From Rhodopirellula sp. (lineage in GTDB: Bacteria; Planctomycetota; Planctomycetia; Pirellulales; Pirellulaceae), in the NCBI GenBank assembly GCA_002714565.1, contig PAXU01000068.1:8747-21157 (forward strand): a DNA stretch of 12,411 nucleotides, given 5' to 3'. Below, piece after piece: positions 1 to 6,350 of the stretch. The position numbers and the translations under genes were made by a program. How positions within the stretch are numbered: the first letter of the stretch is position 1; every line of letters starts with the position of its first letter. The notes under the pieces are model-generated. The model was not told the origin of the DNA. It saw only the letters and a program-made list of their open reading frames with translations, and made no database searches.

Positions 1-81
1 CGTCGCGGTTATCTGCACCGCCTGAGAACTCCGCACATCAGCGTCAACCGCATCGTGGATCTCGCCAGGCACATGGAATAA
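1..81 (+). CDS. C-terminal end of an unidentified protein (partial)
   Basis: The first 26 codons of the window read openly in frame 1 and end at a TAA. The peptide is basic, ends in LARHME, and has many G or C third positions (CGC, CTG, ATC, GTC), as expected for coding sequence. The start and nearly all of the protein lie outside the window, so I cannot identify the family. It could also be a chance open stretch, because 26 codons is a weak test. About 200 bases separate its stop from the next gene on the same strand, so the two are probably not tightly coupled. Confidence 0.45.
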   Translation, partial: RRGYLHRLRTPHISVNRIVDLARHME

Positions 82-181
82 CCCGCTCGGTAAGATTTCA
101 GACACGTGCGAGACGATGAATCGCGTTCATTGTGCACAACTTCTGGCCTATGACGCCCAGCTTCTCTGTCTTAACAGTGAT

Positions 182-208
182 TTGTAGCAATATGCGCTGA
201 TTTATAAT
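182..208 (+). promoter_or_regulatory. Candidate sigma70-type promoter for the secreted protein gene at 289
   Basis: A perfect TATAAT -10 box lies at 203-208. The best -35 match is TTGTAG at 182-187, with a 15-nt spacer that is shorter than the usual 16-18, so the -35 assignment is uncertain. Transcription would begin near 215 and leave a leader of roughly 75 nt that contains the dyad at 243-266. Confidence 0.4.
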
Positions 209-242
209 GCGTACTAGATTCTGCTACTCAGACGTGCCGAAA

Positions 243-266
243 AGACATGCGTATACGTATGTCTTA
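243..266. repeat. 24-nt near-perfect dyad upstream of the gene at 289
   Basis: The two halves (243-254 and 255-266) are complementary except for one symmetric G/T pair (250 with 259), which would be a G-U wobble in RNA. The sequence runs AAGACATGCGTA and then TACGTATGTCTT. It lies between the candidate promoter at 182-208 and the start codon at 289. This symmetry fits a binding site for a dimeric regulator, or a hairpin of about 10 bp with a tight loop in the mRNA leader. It could also end transcription of the upstream gene, but no U-tract follows. No specific regulator can be named. Confidence 0.4.
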
Positions 267-288
267 TTCAAATATTCCAGCACGCTAA

Positions 289-1110
289 ATGCAGCCACGC
301 ACCGCCCATTCCACTGTTGCACGTCACTGCATAATTATCATGTGCTTTGTCATTGCATCATTGAGCGTGGTGCTGCCCGACACAGCAACCGCTGAAGACC
401 CCGGGCTATCAGCTAAACAAAAAGCCGTCGCAAAAATTCCTTTTGAGCGCATGACCGCGTCAGCTACAGAGCGCATTAAATCAACAATCAATCCTAAGGC
501 GATCTATAAACATCTTCCTAAATCCACCATTCAATGCAGTCCTGAATTATATATCCAGCTCGTTCGTTACCCCGAGCTCGTTTGCAACATGTGGGAATTA
601 ATGGGTGCGGCAAAGCTTAGAGTTAATAGGATTGGGGAATTTGAGTTTACGGTAAGTGATCTAAAGGGAAACACGTCCCAAGTAGAGCTAATTTACGGCA
701 CACAAAACACACACGTGTTTTTGATAGATGGGAATTATAAGGGACCGTTGCTCGTTAAGAATATCAAGGCCAAGACAGTCGTCGTCGTTCACTCGTCGTT
801 TGAATTGAACGATAAAAGCGAACCTATCACGAAGCATTCCATTGATCTGTTTATGAATTTAGACAGTGGAATTGGTGACATCGTCGAAGGAGTGGTAGTA
901 CCGCTGTTCATGAAGGTAACTGAGTGGAACTACGATGAAATCACCAAGTTTGTTGGTCAGGTCTACGATGTTGCATTGACCAAGCCAGACGGTATGCAAC
1001 GATTGATTACCAAGCTCACCCGCTGCCAACCAGCCATACGCAAACGGCTTTCCAAAGTAACCACTGCGATTGCCGAATCGTCGGTGCGAACCGCTGCGTT
1101 GCCCAAATAG
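289..1110 (+). CDS. Secreted conserved protein of unknown function, planctomycete type
   Basis: This 273-residue protein starts with a signal-peptide-like segment: basic and polar residues 1-17, a hydrophobic stretch at about 15-30, and an A-T-A cleavage site before Glu36, so the mature chain is probably periplasmic or extracellular. The rest has no membrane helix. The middle (about 85-180) is the most patterned part, with RYPELVCNMWELMG, then VELIYGT and NYKGPLLVKNIKA. From memory this resembles a recurrent Pirellulaceae family without assigned function. Two cysteines of the mature part (Cys83 and Cys99) are 16 residues apart and could pair; a third is Cys246. No catalytic motif is recognisable. 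The start is uncertain: there is no Shine-Dalgarno sequence before ATG 289, and ATG 340 (residue 18) would leave a shorter signal peptide. The gene converges on the STAS gene, 39 bases away. Confidence 0.75.
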   Translation: MQPRTAHSTVARHCIIIMCFVIASLSVVLPDTATAEDPGLSAKQKAVAKIPFERMTASATERIKSTINPKAIYKHLPKSTIQCSPELYIQLVRYPELVCNMWELMGAAKLRVNRIGEFEFTVSDLKGNTSQVELIYGTQNTHVFLIDGNYKGPLLVKNIKAKTVVVVHSSFELNDKSEPITKHSIDLFMNLDSGIGDIVEGVVVPLFMKVTEWNYDEITKFVGQVYDVALTKPDGMQRLITKLTRCQPAIRKRLSKVTTAIAESSVRTAALPK

Positions 1111-1149
1111 GTTCGTGTAGGATCTGGCTTTTTTGACTAGGAGCGGCGT

Positions 1150-1500
1150 TTAGAAACTGGCCAAGGCTCCGGCTTGTTCGGCATGAATGTCGAACAAGGT
1201 ATTCAGCCGAGTAACGGTGAAAACTTTTTCAATATCCGATGTCATTCCGGATAGCTTAAGCGACACAGTATTTGCAAGGCAGTGCTTGTGCATCACAATA
1301 AGCCGACTCAGTGCTGCGCTGGAAAGAAATGCAATATTGGAGAAATCCAACAGAACTTTACTGGTGTCGGTATCAGCCAACTGAATAAGCTCACCACCGA
1401 GCTCATCAATCATATCAGCTTCCATGATTCGATCAGACTTAAAGTTAACGATGGATACATCGCCTGATTCGGAAACTTCGAAATGTTGATAGCTGCTCAC
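1150..1500 (-). CDS. STAS-domain protein, anti-anti-sigma-factor-like
   Basis: The protein has 116 residues from the chosen GTG start and is essentially one STAS domain, the fold of SpoIIAA and RsbV. Those proteins bind and release anti-sigma kinases, controlled by phosphorylation of a serine. Visible here are the first strands (SGDVSIVNF), a helix (MIDELGGELIQLA), the core strand VLLDFSNIAFLSSAAL, and LKLSGMTSDIEKVF followed by TRLNTLFDIH. In SpoIIAA/RsbV an aspartate normally precedes the phospho-serine; here it is leucine (FLSSAAL), a form I recall as common in planctomycete STAS proteins. I preferred GTG 1500 over ATG 1563 because AGAGG sits 6 nt upstream of the GTG, family similarity begins there, and ATG 1563 would lie only a few bases from the predicted transcription start. 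No partner kinase or phosphatase is nearby, so the sigma factor controlled, if any, is unknown. Confidence 0.88.
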   Translation of the reverse strand: MSSYQHFEVSESGDVSIVNFKSDRIMEADMIDELGGELIQLADTDTSKVLLDFSNIAFLSSAALSRLIVMHKHCLANTVSLKLSGMTSDIEKVFTVTRLNTLFDIHAEQAGALASF

Positions 1501-1506
1501 TTTATA

Positions 1507-1511
1507 CCTCT
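1507..1511 (-). promoter_or_regulatory. Ribosome binding site that decides the STAS start
   Basis: On the minus strand AGAGG lies 6 nt before the GTG at 1498-1500. It is one of the better Shine-Dalgarno matches in the window and supports the 116-residue product over the longer ORF from ATG 1563. Confidence 0.6.
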
Positions 1512-1575
1512 GCTCAGAATTGCCGGGTAACCCGACCCAAAACTGCGCTGTCTCGCATGACACAACGCTCGCCTA

Positions 1576-1605
1576 ATAATACGTCTCGCTAGTAGAAACT
1601 GTCAA
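1576..1605 (-). promoter_or_regulatory. Sigma70-type promoter of the STAS gene
   Basis: On the minus strand a perfect TTGACA (1600-1605) is followed after 18 nt by TATTAT (1576-1581), one mismatch from consensus. This is the strongest promoter match I found in the window. Transcription would begin near 1569 and give a leader of about 70 nt before the GTG at 1500. The STAS gene can therefore be expressed independently of the small membrane protein gene upstream. Confidence 0.65.
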
Positions 1606-1631
1606 CGCACGTTCAGCAATGCGATATGTCT

Positions 1632-2000
1632 CTATTCTCTTTTGGCAGATTGCAGGCCGAGGAACAAGAACAAACCGGCTGTGGAAAAGGCCACATACAT
1701 TAACCACTCGGGCAGCTTCAATCGCACCTTTTGAATAGCAACTTCACTTATCGGCACGTCACTGATCACCGTTGAAGGTTCAGGTGCCGATATGTCATGC
1801 TCCGTCGAAGAATCATCAGATGTTGTCATCATTTCTGCTACATCAACAGCATCTTGTCGTAGATATTCGGACACGGATTCACTCGCCGATGCCGTTAAGA
1901 TATAAGAGTCGATATACAACAACTGAAAGCCGACGAGCCCCATAAGTACCGCGGCCATAACGAATTGTGTCGATTGAAATCCAAATACTCTGCGTAACAT
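1632..2000 (-). CDS. Small membrane protein with two helices, function unknown
   Basis: The 122-residue protein has a basic N-terminus (MLRRVF), a hydrophobic helix at about 12-30 (MAAVLMGLVGFQLLYI), an acidic and Ser/Thr-rich middle of about 65 residues, and a second hydrophobic helix at about 99-116 followed by the basic end SAKRE. The positive-inside rule places both ends in the cytoplasm and the acidic loop outside. I do not recognise a family. A weak AGGG lies about 5 nt before the ATG. It precedes the STAS gene in the same direction, with 131 bases and a good promoter between them, so a shared function is not shown. It diverges from the large lipid-repair gene at 2236. The ORF is free of stops and has a sensible membrane-protein pattern, so it is probably real. 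Confidence 0.65.
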   Translation of the reverse strand: MLRRVFGFQSTQFVMAAVLMGLVGFQLLYIDSYILTASASESVSEYLRQDAVDVAEMMTTSDDSSTEHDISAPEPSTVISDVPISEVAIQKVRLKLPEWLMYVAFSTAGLFLFLGLQSAKRE

Positions 2001-2177
2001 CTAACCCTAACTACCGTAAAACAGATTAAATCTCGCGCTGAATCAAACGCGTATTCCTGATATCCTCATGTGCTGACAAAGGCACTAAGGCTCCACTATC
2101 AACATCGATTCAAATCGCCGCACATCTATACTGAGTGCTGCAAAAGTCGGATTGTGACATTGTTGTGGGTCATGAGG

Positions 2178-2210
2178 GACGCGAATCATGTCGATTGACG
2201 ATGTCGCGTC
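2178..2210 (+). promoter_or_regulatory. Inverted repeat in the leader of the lipid-repair fusion
   Basis: GACGCGA at 2178-2184 is perfectly complementary to TCGCGTC at 2204-2210, with 19 nt between. Inside, CAT and ATG can add three pairs after a 2-nt bulge. In mRNA this would place the start codon of the leader ORF (2188) in the loop. Its left arm begins at the last base of the GAGGG ribosome binding site, so the hairpin could affect translation. No U-tract follows, so it is not a standard terminator. With only 7 core pairs, chance is possible. Confidence 0.3.
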
Positions 2211-2220
2211 GTTCCAGTGA
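2188..2220 (+). CDS. Possible 10-codon leader ORF ahead of the lipid-repair fusion
   Basis: An ATG at 2188 is preceded by GAGGG (2174-2178) at a 9-nt spacing and reads MSIDDVASFQ before a TGA at 2218-2220. It is in the same frame as the large gene and ends 15 nt before its TTG start. It may be a translated leader that helps ribosomes reach the weak TTG start. Alternatively it is a former N-terminus cut off by a nonsense mutation or a sequencing error, or simply chance. Nothing in the peptide (no run of one amino acid) suggests classical attenuation. Confidence 0.3.
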   Translation: MSIDDVASFQ

Positions 2221-2235
2221 TCGGAATTCAACACC

Positions 2236-5200
2236 TTGAGTAACTCCAACACATCGGCAATCGAGCACGATATTGCTATTGGTTCGCATAACCTAGCAAG
2301 CCGTAGTTTTGTTGCGCTGGTGATAACTCAGTTTCTCACTGGTATCAATGACAACTGCTTTCGATGGCTAGTCATCGGCATTGGCAAGTACTACATCGAT
2401 GCCGATATGCTGGAGATGGATCAAAGCACATTGCTCGGTGTAGGATTGGCATGTTTTGTTTCCCCATACATCTTGCTGGCAACCCACGCCGGATTCATCT
2501 CGGATCGCCACAGCAAACGCAACGTAATCATTTGCTGTAAATTCGCTGAAATCCTGATTATGCTCGGCGGTACAATCGCGATCGCCAATCAGAACATCCC
2601 ACTGATCTTCGTCATGTTGACCTTGATGGGAGCTCAAAGTGCGATGTTCTATCCATCGAAATTCGGCGCCATCCCGGAGATCGTAAAGGAATCAAAGATT
2701 TCTTCCGCAAACGGCGTCTACAACATGGCCACTGTGGGCGGAACGCTGCTGGGGATGATGCTCGGCATGAAATTGGCCGATTTAACACACTTTAAAGAAA
2801 TGGCATACCTGGGAGTCGATGGTATTCAGGATGTCTGGATTATTGGCTCGGTTGTTATTGGCACGGCAGTGGTTGGAACGTGCTTTAGTCTGCTGATTCA
2901 AAGACTGGAAATCGCTGCACCTAACAAGGACTTCACATGGAATCTTCCAAAGCAGATGAAGCGAGATGTAAAGACACTGGCACGCCAACCAGCCATGCTA
3001 AAAATCGCTTTTGGAATTGCCTTCTTTTGGGCTATCAGTGCAGTGGCTCAAAACACCATCGATCAGTTTGTCGTCGAAGCCGGAGGTGGAGCAGAAGTCG
3101 ACAAGACCACCTTTATGGTCACCATTGTCCTAGGGGTTTGCGCCGGAAGCATATTGGCCGGAATTCTTTCAGCCGGCCGGGTCGAATTGGGATTACTACC
3201 GATCGGGGCCCTGGGAATTGCCATCACCAGCCTGCTAATGTTCACCATTGACAGCACGATTTTTGACAAAACCCGTCTCGGCGCAGTGGTAAGAAACGTC
3301 GCGGAAGACACGTCGAATCATGTGCCTGCAGAAGTCAAAGCGGCGCCACCAATCAAAAGTGACGCACGTCGTCCCAAGAAGGAACATTATCTTGGCATCG
3401 TTGTTACAAAGCTAAGCGATGGCATGCCCATCGCAACCGATCTTCGTGAAAGCGACATCATCAAATCCATAACGGTTGACGGTACCAAGCACGACTTGTC
3501 CGAAGGAGTTGAACGCTACCGCAAAGTTATTGAAGCAAATCTCGGTAAGATCGCTTCATTTGAGACACTACGACTGCCAGCTGGTAAATTTCAAATCGAT
3601 GTAATGCAGCAAGTTGCTGAAATCGAATCTGCCAAACTATCCATGGCGGAACACCTAGATTTCGATATCAATCTGGAACAACAATCCCAAATCAAAACGG
3701 AGTTTATTCTTGCATGCTTCTTCCTGTTTATGATCGGAGTCAGCAGCGGGTTCTTTGAAGTACCACTGACTTCCTATGTCCAGCATCGCAGTCCTAAGAA
3801 AGACCTTGGTGCGATTCTTGCCGCGACAAATCTGATCACGTTCGTTGGCATGCTCGTGCTAAACGGCATCTTCGTTGGTTTACGTCAGGAAGTTGACGGT
3901 GAGCCTATCCTATCTGCACGTGAAGTATTTCTTTCCATCGGCATCGCGACCATTCCCGTTTGCTTGTACATCGTTTGGCTCATTCCACAGACGACCATCC
4001 GTTTTGTAGTCTGGGTATTGAGTCGAACGTTTTACAAGATCCGCCTTAAGAGTGTCGAAAACCTGCCTGAAACCGGTGGAGCACTCCTTGTGCCGAATCA
4101 CGTGACTTGGATCGACGGCATCCTGTTACTCCTTGCAAGCGATAGGCCTGTGAGGATGGTCGTGTTTTCTGGCAATTTCAGGAATCCGTTTATTAAAATC
4201 CTTGGAAAGATGTTTGGCGTGATATTTATTTCCGCCAAAAAATCTTCCATCACGAAGGCACTCGATACCGCCGCAAAGGCTCTGGACAATGGAGAGTTGG
4301 TCTGCATTTTCCCCGAAGGCACGCTAAGTAAAACCGGTCAAGTTCAGGCCTTTCGACCTGGAATGACGAGGATCCTTGAGAGAACTAAGACGGATGTACC
4401 TGTCATCCCTATCTATCTAGACGGGCTTTGGGGAAGCATTTTTAGCTTCGATCGTGGAAAATACTTCTGGAAATTACCAAAACGAATCCCTTACCCTGTA
4501 TGGATACACTTTGGCCCACCACTTTCCAAAGATGAGTCCATTCACATTGTACGACAACGCGTTCAGGATTTAGGAGCAAACGCTATGAATCAACGGGCCC
4601 ACAATGAAAGTTGCCTAGCAGCTGATTTTATTTATCAAGCGAAACGCAATAAGAAAGTGAAAATTGCCGATTCTTCTGGCGCTAAACTGAGCGGTAAAGG
4701 CTTGCTGCTTAAGTCCTTAGTCGTACGCAATCTGTTAAAACGCCATGCCATTAGCGACGACGAACAGTATGTGGGAATGCTTGTACCACCGACGGTCGCT
4801 GCAACCGTAACCAACATGGCCCTGGTTTTGGATAGAAGGATCCCGGTTCATTTAAATTACACCGTTTCAGCCGAAGTGCTGAATTCGTGTATCGAACAAT
4901 GCGGAATCAAGCACATCATTTCCAGTCGTAAGGCGATGGAAAAATTCAACTTCAATGAAGAAGATCTCAATGCTGACATCTTTTACCTTGAAGAATTGAA
5001 GGAAGATAAGGACAAAGAACCTACACTTGGTGACAAGTTGTCCGGCATTTGGAACGCATTCGTTACTCCAGCCGGTCGCTTAATCAAGAAGCTCAAGTTG
5101 CGGGAGATCGGTGGTGATGATATTGCCACGGTCATCTTTACATCAGGATCAACCGGCGTACCTAAAGGCGTTATGCTCACCAATGGCAATGTCTCAAGTA

Positions 5201-6234
5201 ACATCGCTGCCATTCAACAAGTTGCAAGAATCGACTCAGAGGATAGTGTTTTAGGCGTACTGCCGTTCTTCCATTCCTTTGGATTCACCGTGACACTCTG
5301 GGGAAGTATGTGCCTGGATATGAGTGCCGTATTCCATACGAATCCATTGGATTCACGTATGATCGGTAAGTTATGTGACAAGCACGGAATCTCTATCCTT
5401 CTGGCTACCCCGACATTCCTCCGGAGTTACCTCAAACGATGTACTCCGGAACAAATGTCCACGCTTGATGTCGCTATCACAGGTGCTGAAAAACTACCAA
5501 CGGATCTGGCAGATGCTTTTGAAGAGAAATTCGGTGTACGACCGGTTGAAGGCTACGGTGCAACGGAGACTTCTCCAATCACCAGTTGCAATGTGCCTGG
5601 GAACCGTGCCACGTCGAAAGATCAAATTGAGTTCAAAGACGGTACAGTCGGTCGACCTATCCAAGGTGTTGTAGCCAAAGTTCTTGACCTAGATACCGAT
5701 GAAGAACTTGGGCAAGAACAATCCGGCATGCTCTACATCAAAGGTCCTAACATTATGAAGGGCTATATGGGCAGAGACGATCTCACTGCAGAAGTCGTAC
5801 AAGACGGCTGGTATAAAACGGGAGATGTCGCGCTGATTGATAAGGATGGATTCATCAAGATCACCGGTCGCATGAGTCGCTTCTCAAAAATTGGTGGTGA
5901 AATGGTACCGCATATCAAAGTGGAAGAAGCCATCAATGAGATTCTGGGAACAGAAGACAGCGATGCGGATGATGATGACAGTGCAGCTGGCATCAGTGCA
6001 GCCGTTACAAGTGTCCCTGATGACAAGAAGGGCGAACGACTAATCGTGCTTCATACCGCACTCTCGATACCGGTGGAAGAAATCATCAAGGCACTTTCAA
6101 CGGATCACGGATTACCAAACATATTCATCCCGTCTGCTGAGAGCTTCATGCAAGTTGACGAGATCCCCATCCTCGGCACAGGTAAACTGGATCTCAAAGG
6201 TCTGAAGACGAAAGCTGAAGAACTGACTGCATAG
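2236..6234 (+). CDS. LplT-PlsC-AMP ligase fusion (Aas-like lysophospholipid flippase, acyltransferase and acyl-ACP synthetase)
   Basis: This 1332-residue protein has three parts. Residues 20-590 form a major-facilitator transporter with about 12 helices and motif A between helices 2 and 3 (G86 to R95, GFISDRHSKR), like LplT, which flips lysophospholipid inward. Residues 595-770 form a PlsC-type acyltransferase with H622-x4-D627 and FPEGT 692-696. Residues 800-1332 form an AMP-forming ligase with TSGSTGVPKG (969-978), GYGATE (1106-1111), the ATP-binding D1197 and R1212, and C-terminal lysine K1317 in GTGK. All key motifs are intact, so transport, fatty-acid activation and re-acylation of lysophospholipid probably sit on one inner-membrane chain, as in E. 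coli LplT plus Aas. Odd points are a PDZ-like insert (340-487) and an acidic loop (1240-1248). TTG 2236 is the first start after an in-frame TGA; the next Met (about residue 57) would remove helix 1. No partner gene is adjacent on this strand. Confidence 0.92.
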   Translation: MSNSNTSAIEHDIAIGSHNLASRSFVALVITQFLTGINDNCFRWLVIGIGKYYIDADMLEMDQSTLLGVGLACFVSPYILLATHAGFISDRHSKRNVIICCKFAEILIMLGGTIAIANQNIPLIFVMLTLMGAQSAMFYPSKFGAIPEIVKESKISSANGVYNMATVGGTLLGMMLGMKLADLTHFKEMAYLGVDGIQDVWIIGSVVIGTAVVGTCFSLLIQRLEIAAPNKDFTWNLPKQMKRDVKTLARQPAMLKIAFGIAFFWAISAVAQNTIDQFVVEAGGGAEVDKTTFMVTIVLGVCAGSILAGILSAGRVELGLLPIGALGIAITSLLMFTIDSTIFDKTRLGAVVRNVAEDTSNHVPAEVKAAPPIKSDARRPKKEHYLGIVVTKLSDGMPIATDLRESDIIKSITVDGTKHDLSEGVERYRKVIEANLGKIASFETLRLPAGKFQIDVMQQVAEIESAKLSMAEHLDFDINLEQQSQIKTEFILACFFLFMIGVSSGFFEVPLTSYVQHRSPKKDLGAILAATNLITFVGMLVLNGIFVGLRQEVDGEPILSAREVFLSIGIATIPVCLYIVWLIPQTTIRFVVWVLSRTFYKIRLKSVENLPETGGALLVPNHVTWIDGILLLLASDRPVRMVVFSGNFRNPFIKILGKMFGVIFISAKKSSITKALDTAAKALDNGELVCIFPEGTLSKTGQVQAFRPGMTRILERTKTDVPVIPIYLDGLWGSIFSFDRGKYFWKLPKRIPYPVWIHFGPPLSKDESIHIVRQRVQDLGANAMNQRAHNESCLAADFIYQAKRNKKVKIADSSGAKLSGKGLLLKSLVVRNLLKRHAISDDEQYVGMLVPPTVAATVTNMALVLDRRIPVHLNYTVSAEVLNSCIEQCGIKHIISSRKAMEKFNFNEEDLNADIFYLEELKEDKDKEPTLGDKLSGIWNAFVTPAGRLIKKLKLREIGGDDIATVIFTSGSTGVPKGVMLTNGNVSSNIAAIQQVARIDSEDSVLGVLPFFHSFGFTVTLWGSMCLDMSAVFHTNPLDSRMIGKLCDKHGISILLATPTFLRSYLKRCTPEQMSTLDVAITGAEKLPTDLADAFEEKFGVRPVEGYGATETSPITSCNVPGNRATSKDQIEFKDGTVGRPIQGVVAKVLDLDTDEELGQEQSGMLYIKGPNIMKGYMGRDDLTAEVVQDGWYKTGDVALIDKDGFIKITGRMSRFSKIGGEMVPHIKVEEAINEILGTEDSDADDDDSAAGISAAVTSVPDDKKGERLIVLHTALSIPVEEIIKALSTDHGLPNIFIPSAESFMQVDEIPILGTGKLDLKGLKTKAEELTA

Positions 6235-6251
6235 CCATTTGAAAGTTGCCA

Positions 6252-6269
6252 TGAGTTCTCAGGAACTCA
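6252..6269. terminator. Hairpin between convergent genes, possible terminator without U-tract
   Basis: A perfect 7-bp stem (6252-6258 with 6263-6269, TGAGTTC and GAACTCA) has a 4-nt loop and begins 18 nt after the stop codon of the lipid-repair fusion. The convergent DUF1552 gene ends at 6351 on the other strand. Neither side is followed by a T-run, so intrinsic termination would be weak. It may instead protect the mRNA 3' end. Confidence 0.35.
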
Positions 6270-6350
6270 GCAGCCTACGAATCTAACCTGTATACTCCCC
6301 GGCGCAGTTAATTCCACGCTGCTGGTCATCAGATTCACCGGGATGAGGTT

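Larger units (their letters stand above)
2001..2235. other. Divergent intergenic region between the membrane protein and the lipid-repair fusion
   Basis: The region holds the control signals of two diverging genes. On the plus strand a TATACT at 2127-2132 is a possible -10 box, but I find no good -35 box at the proper distance. On the minus strand TTGTCA followed 17 nt later by GAATAC is a weak promoter candidate for the gene ending at 1632. Nearer the plus-strand gene lie a leader ORF (2188-2220) and an inverted repeat (2178-2210), listed separately. No RNA gene was recognised. Confidence 0.4.

Noticed and set aside
116..139. Short hairpin (116-130) and the palindrome TTGTGCACAA (130-139) after the partial gene
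   Set aside because: The stem has only 5 pairs and no U-tract, and a 10-nt palindrome is expected by chance in a window of this size. Too weak for a terminator or operator call.
207..395. Plus-strand frame overlapping the start of the secreted protein gene
   Set aside because: The product is rich in Cys, His and Tyr with no domain, it overlaps the signal-peptide region in another frame, and it begins only four bases after the predicted -10 box, upstream of the likely transcription start.
1111..1149. Intrinsic terminator after the secreted protein gene (T-run at 1129-1134)
   Set aside because: There is a run of six T, but I could not find a stable hairpin directly before it on the plus strand, and the run does not serve the minus strand gene.
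1150..1563. Longer STAS product starting at ATG 1563
   Set aside because: The extra 21 residues do not resemble the family, the ATG lies within about 6 nt of the predicted transcription start, and the GTG at 1500 has a good ribosome binding site.
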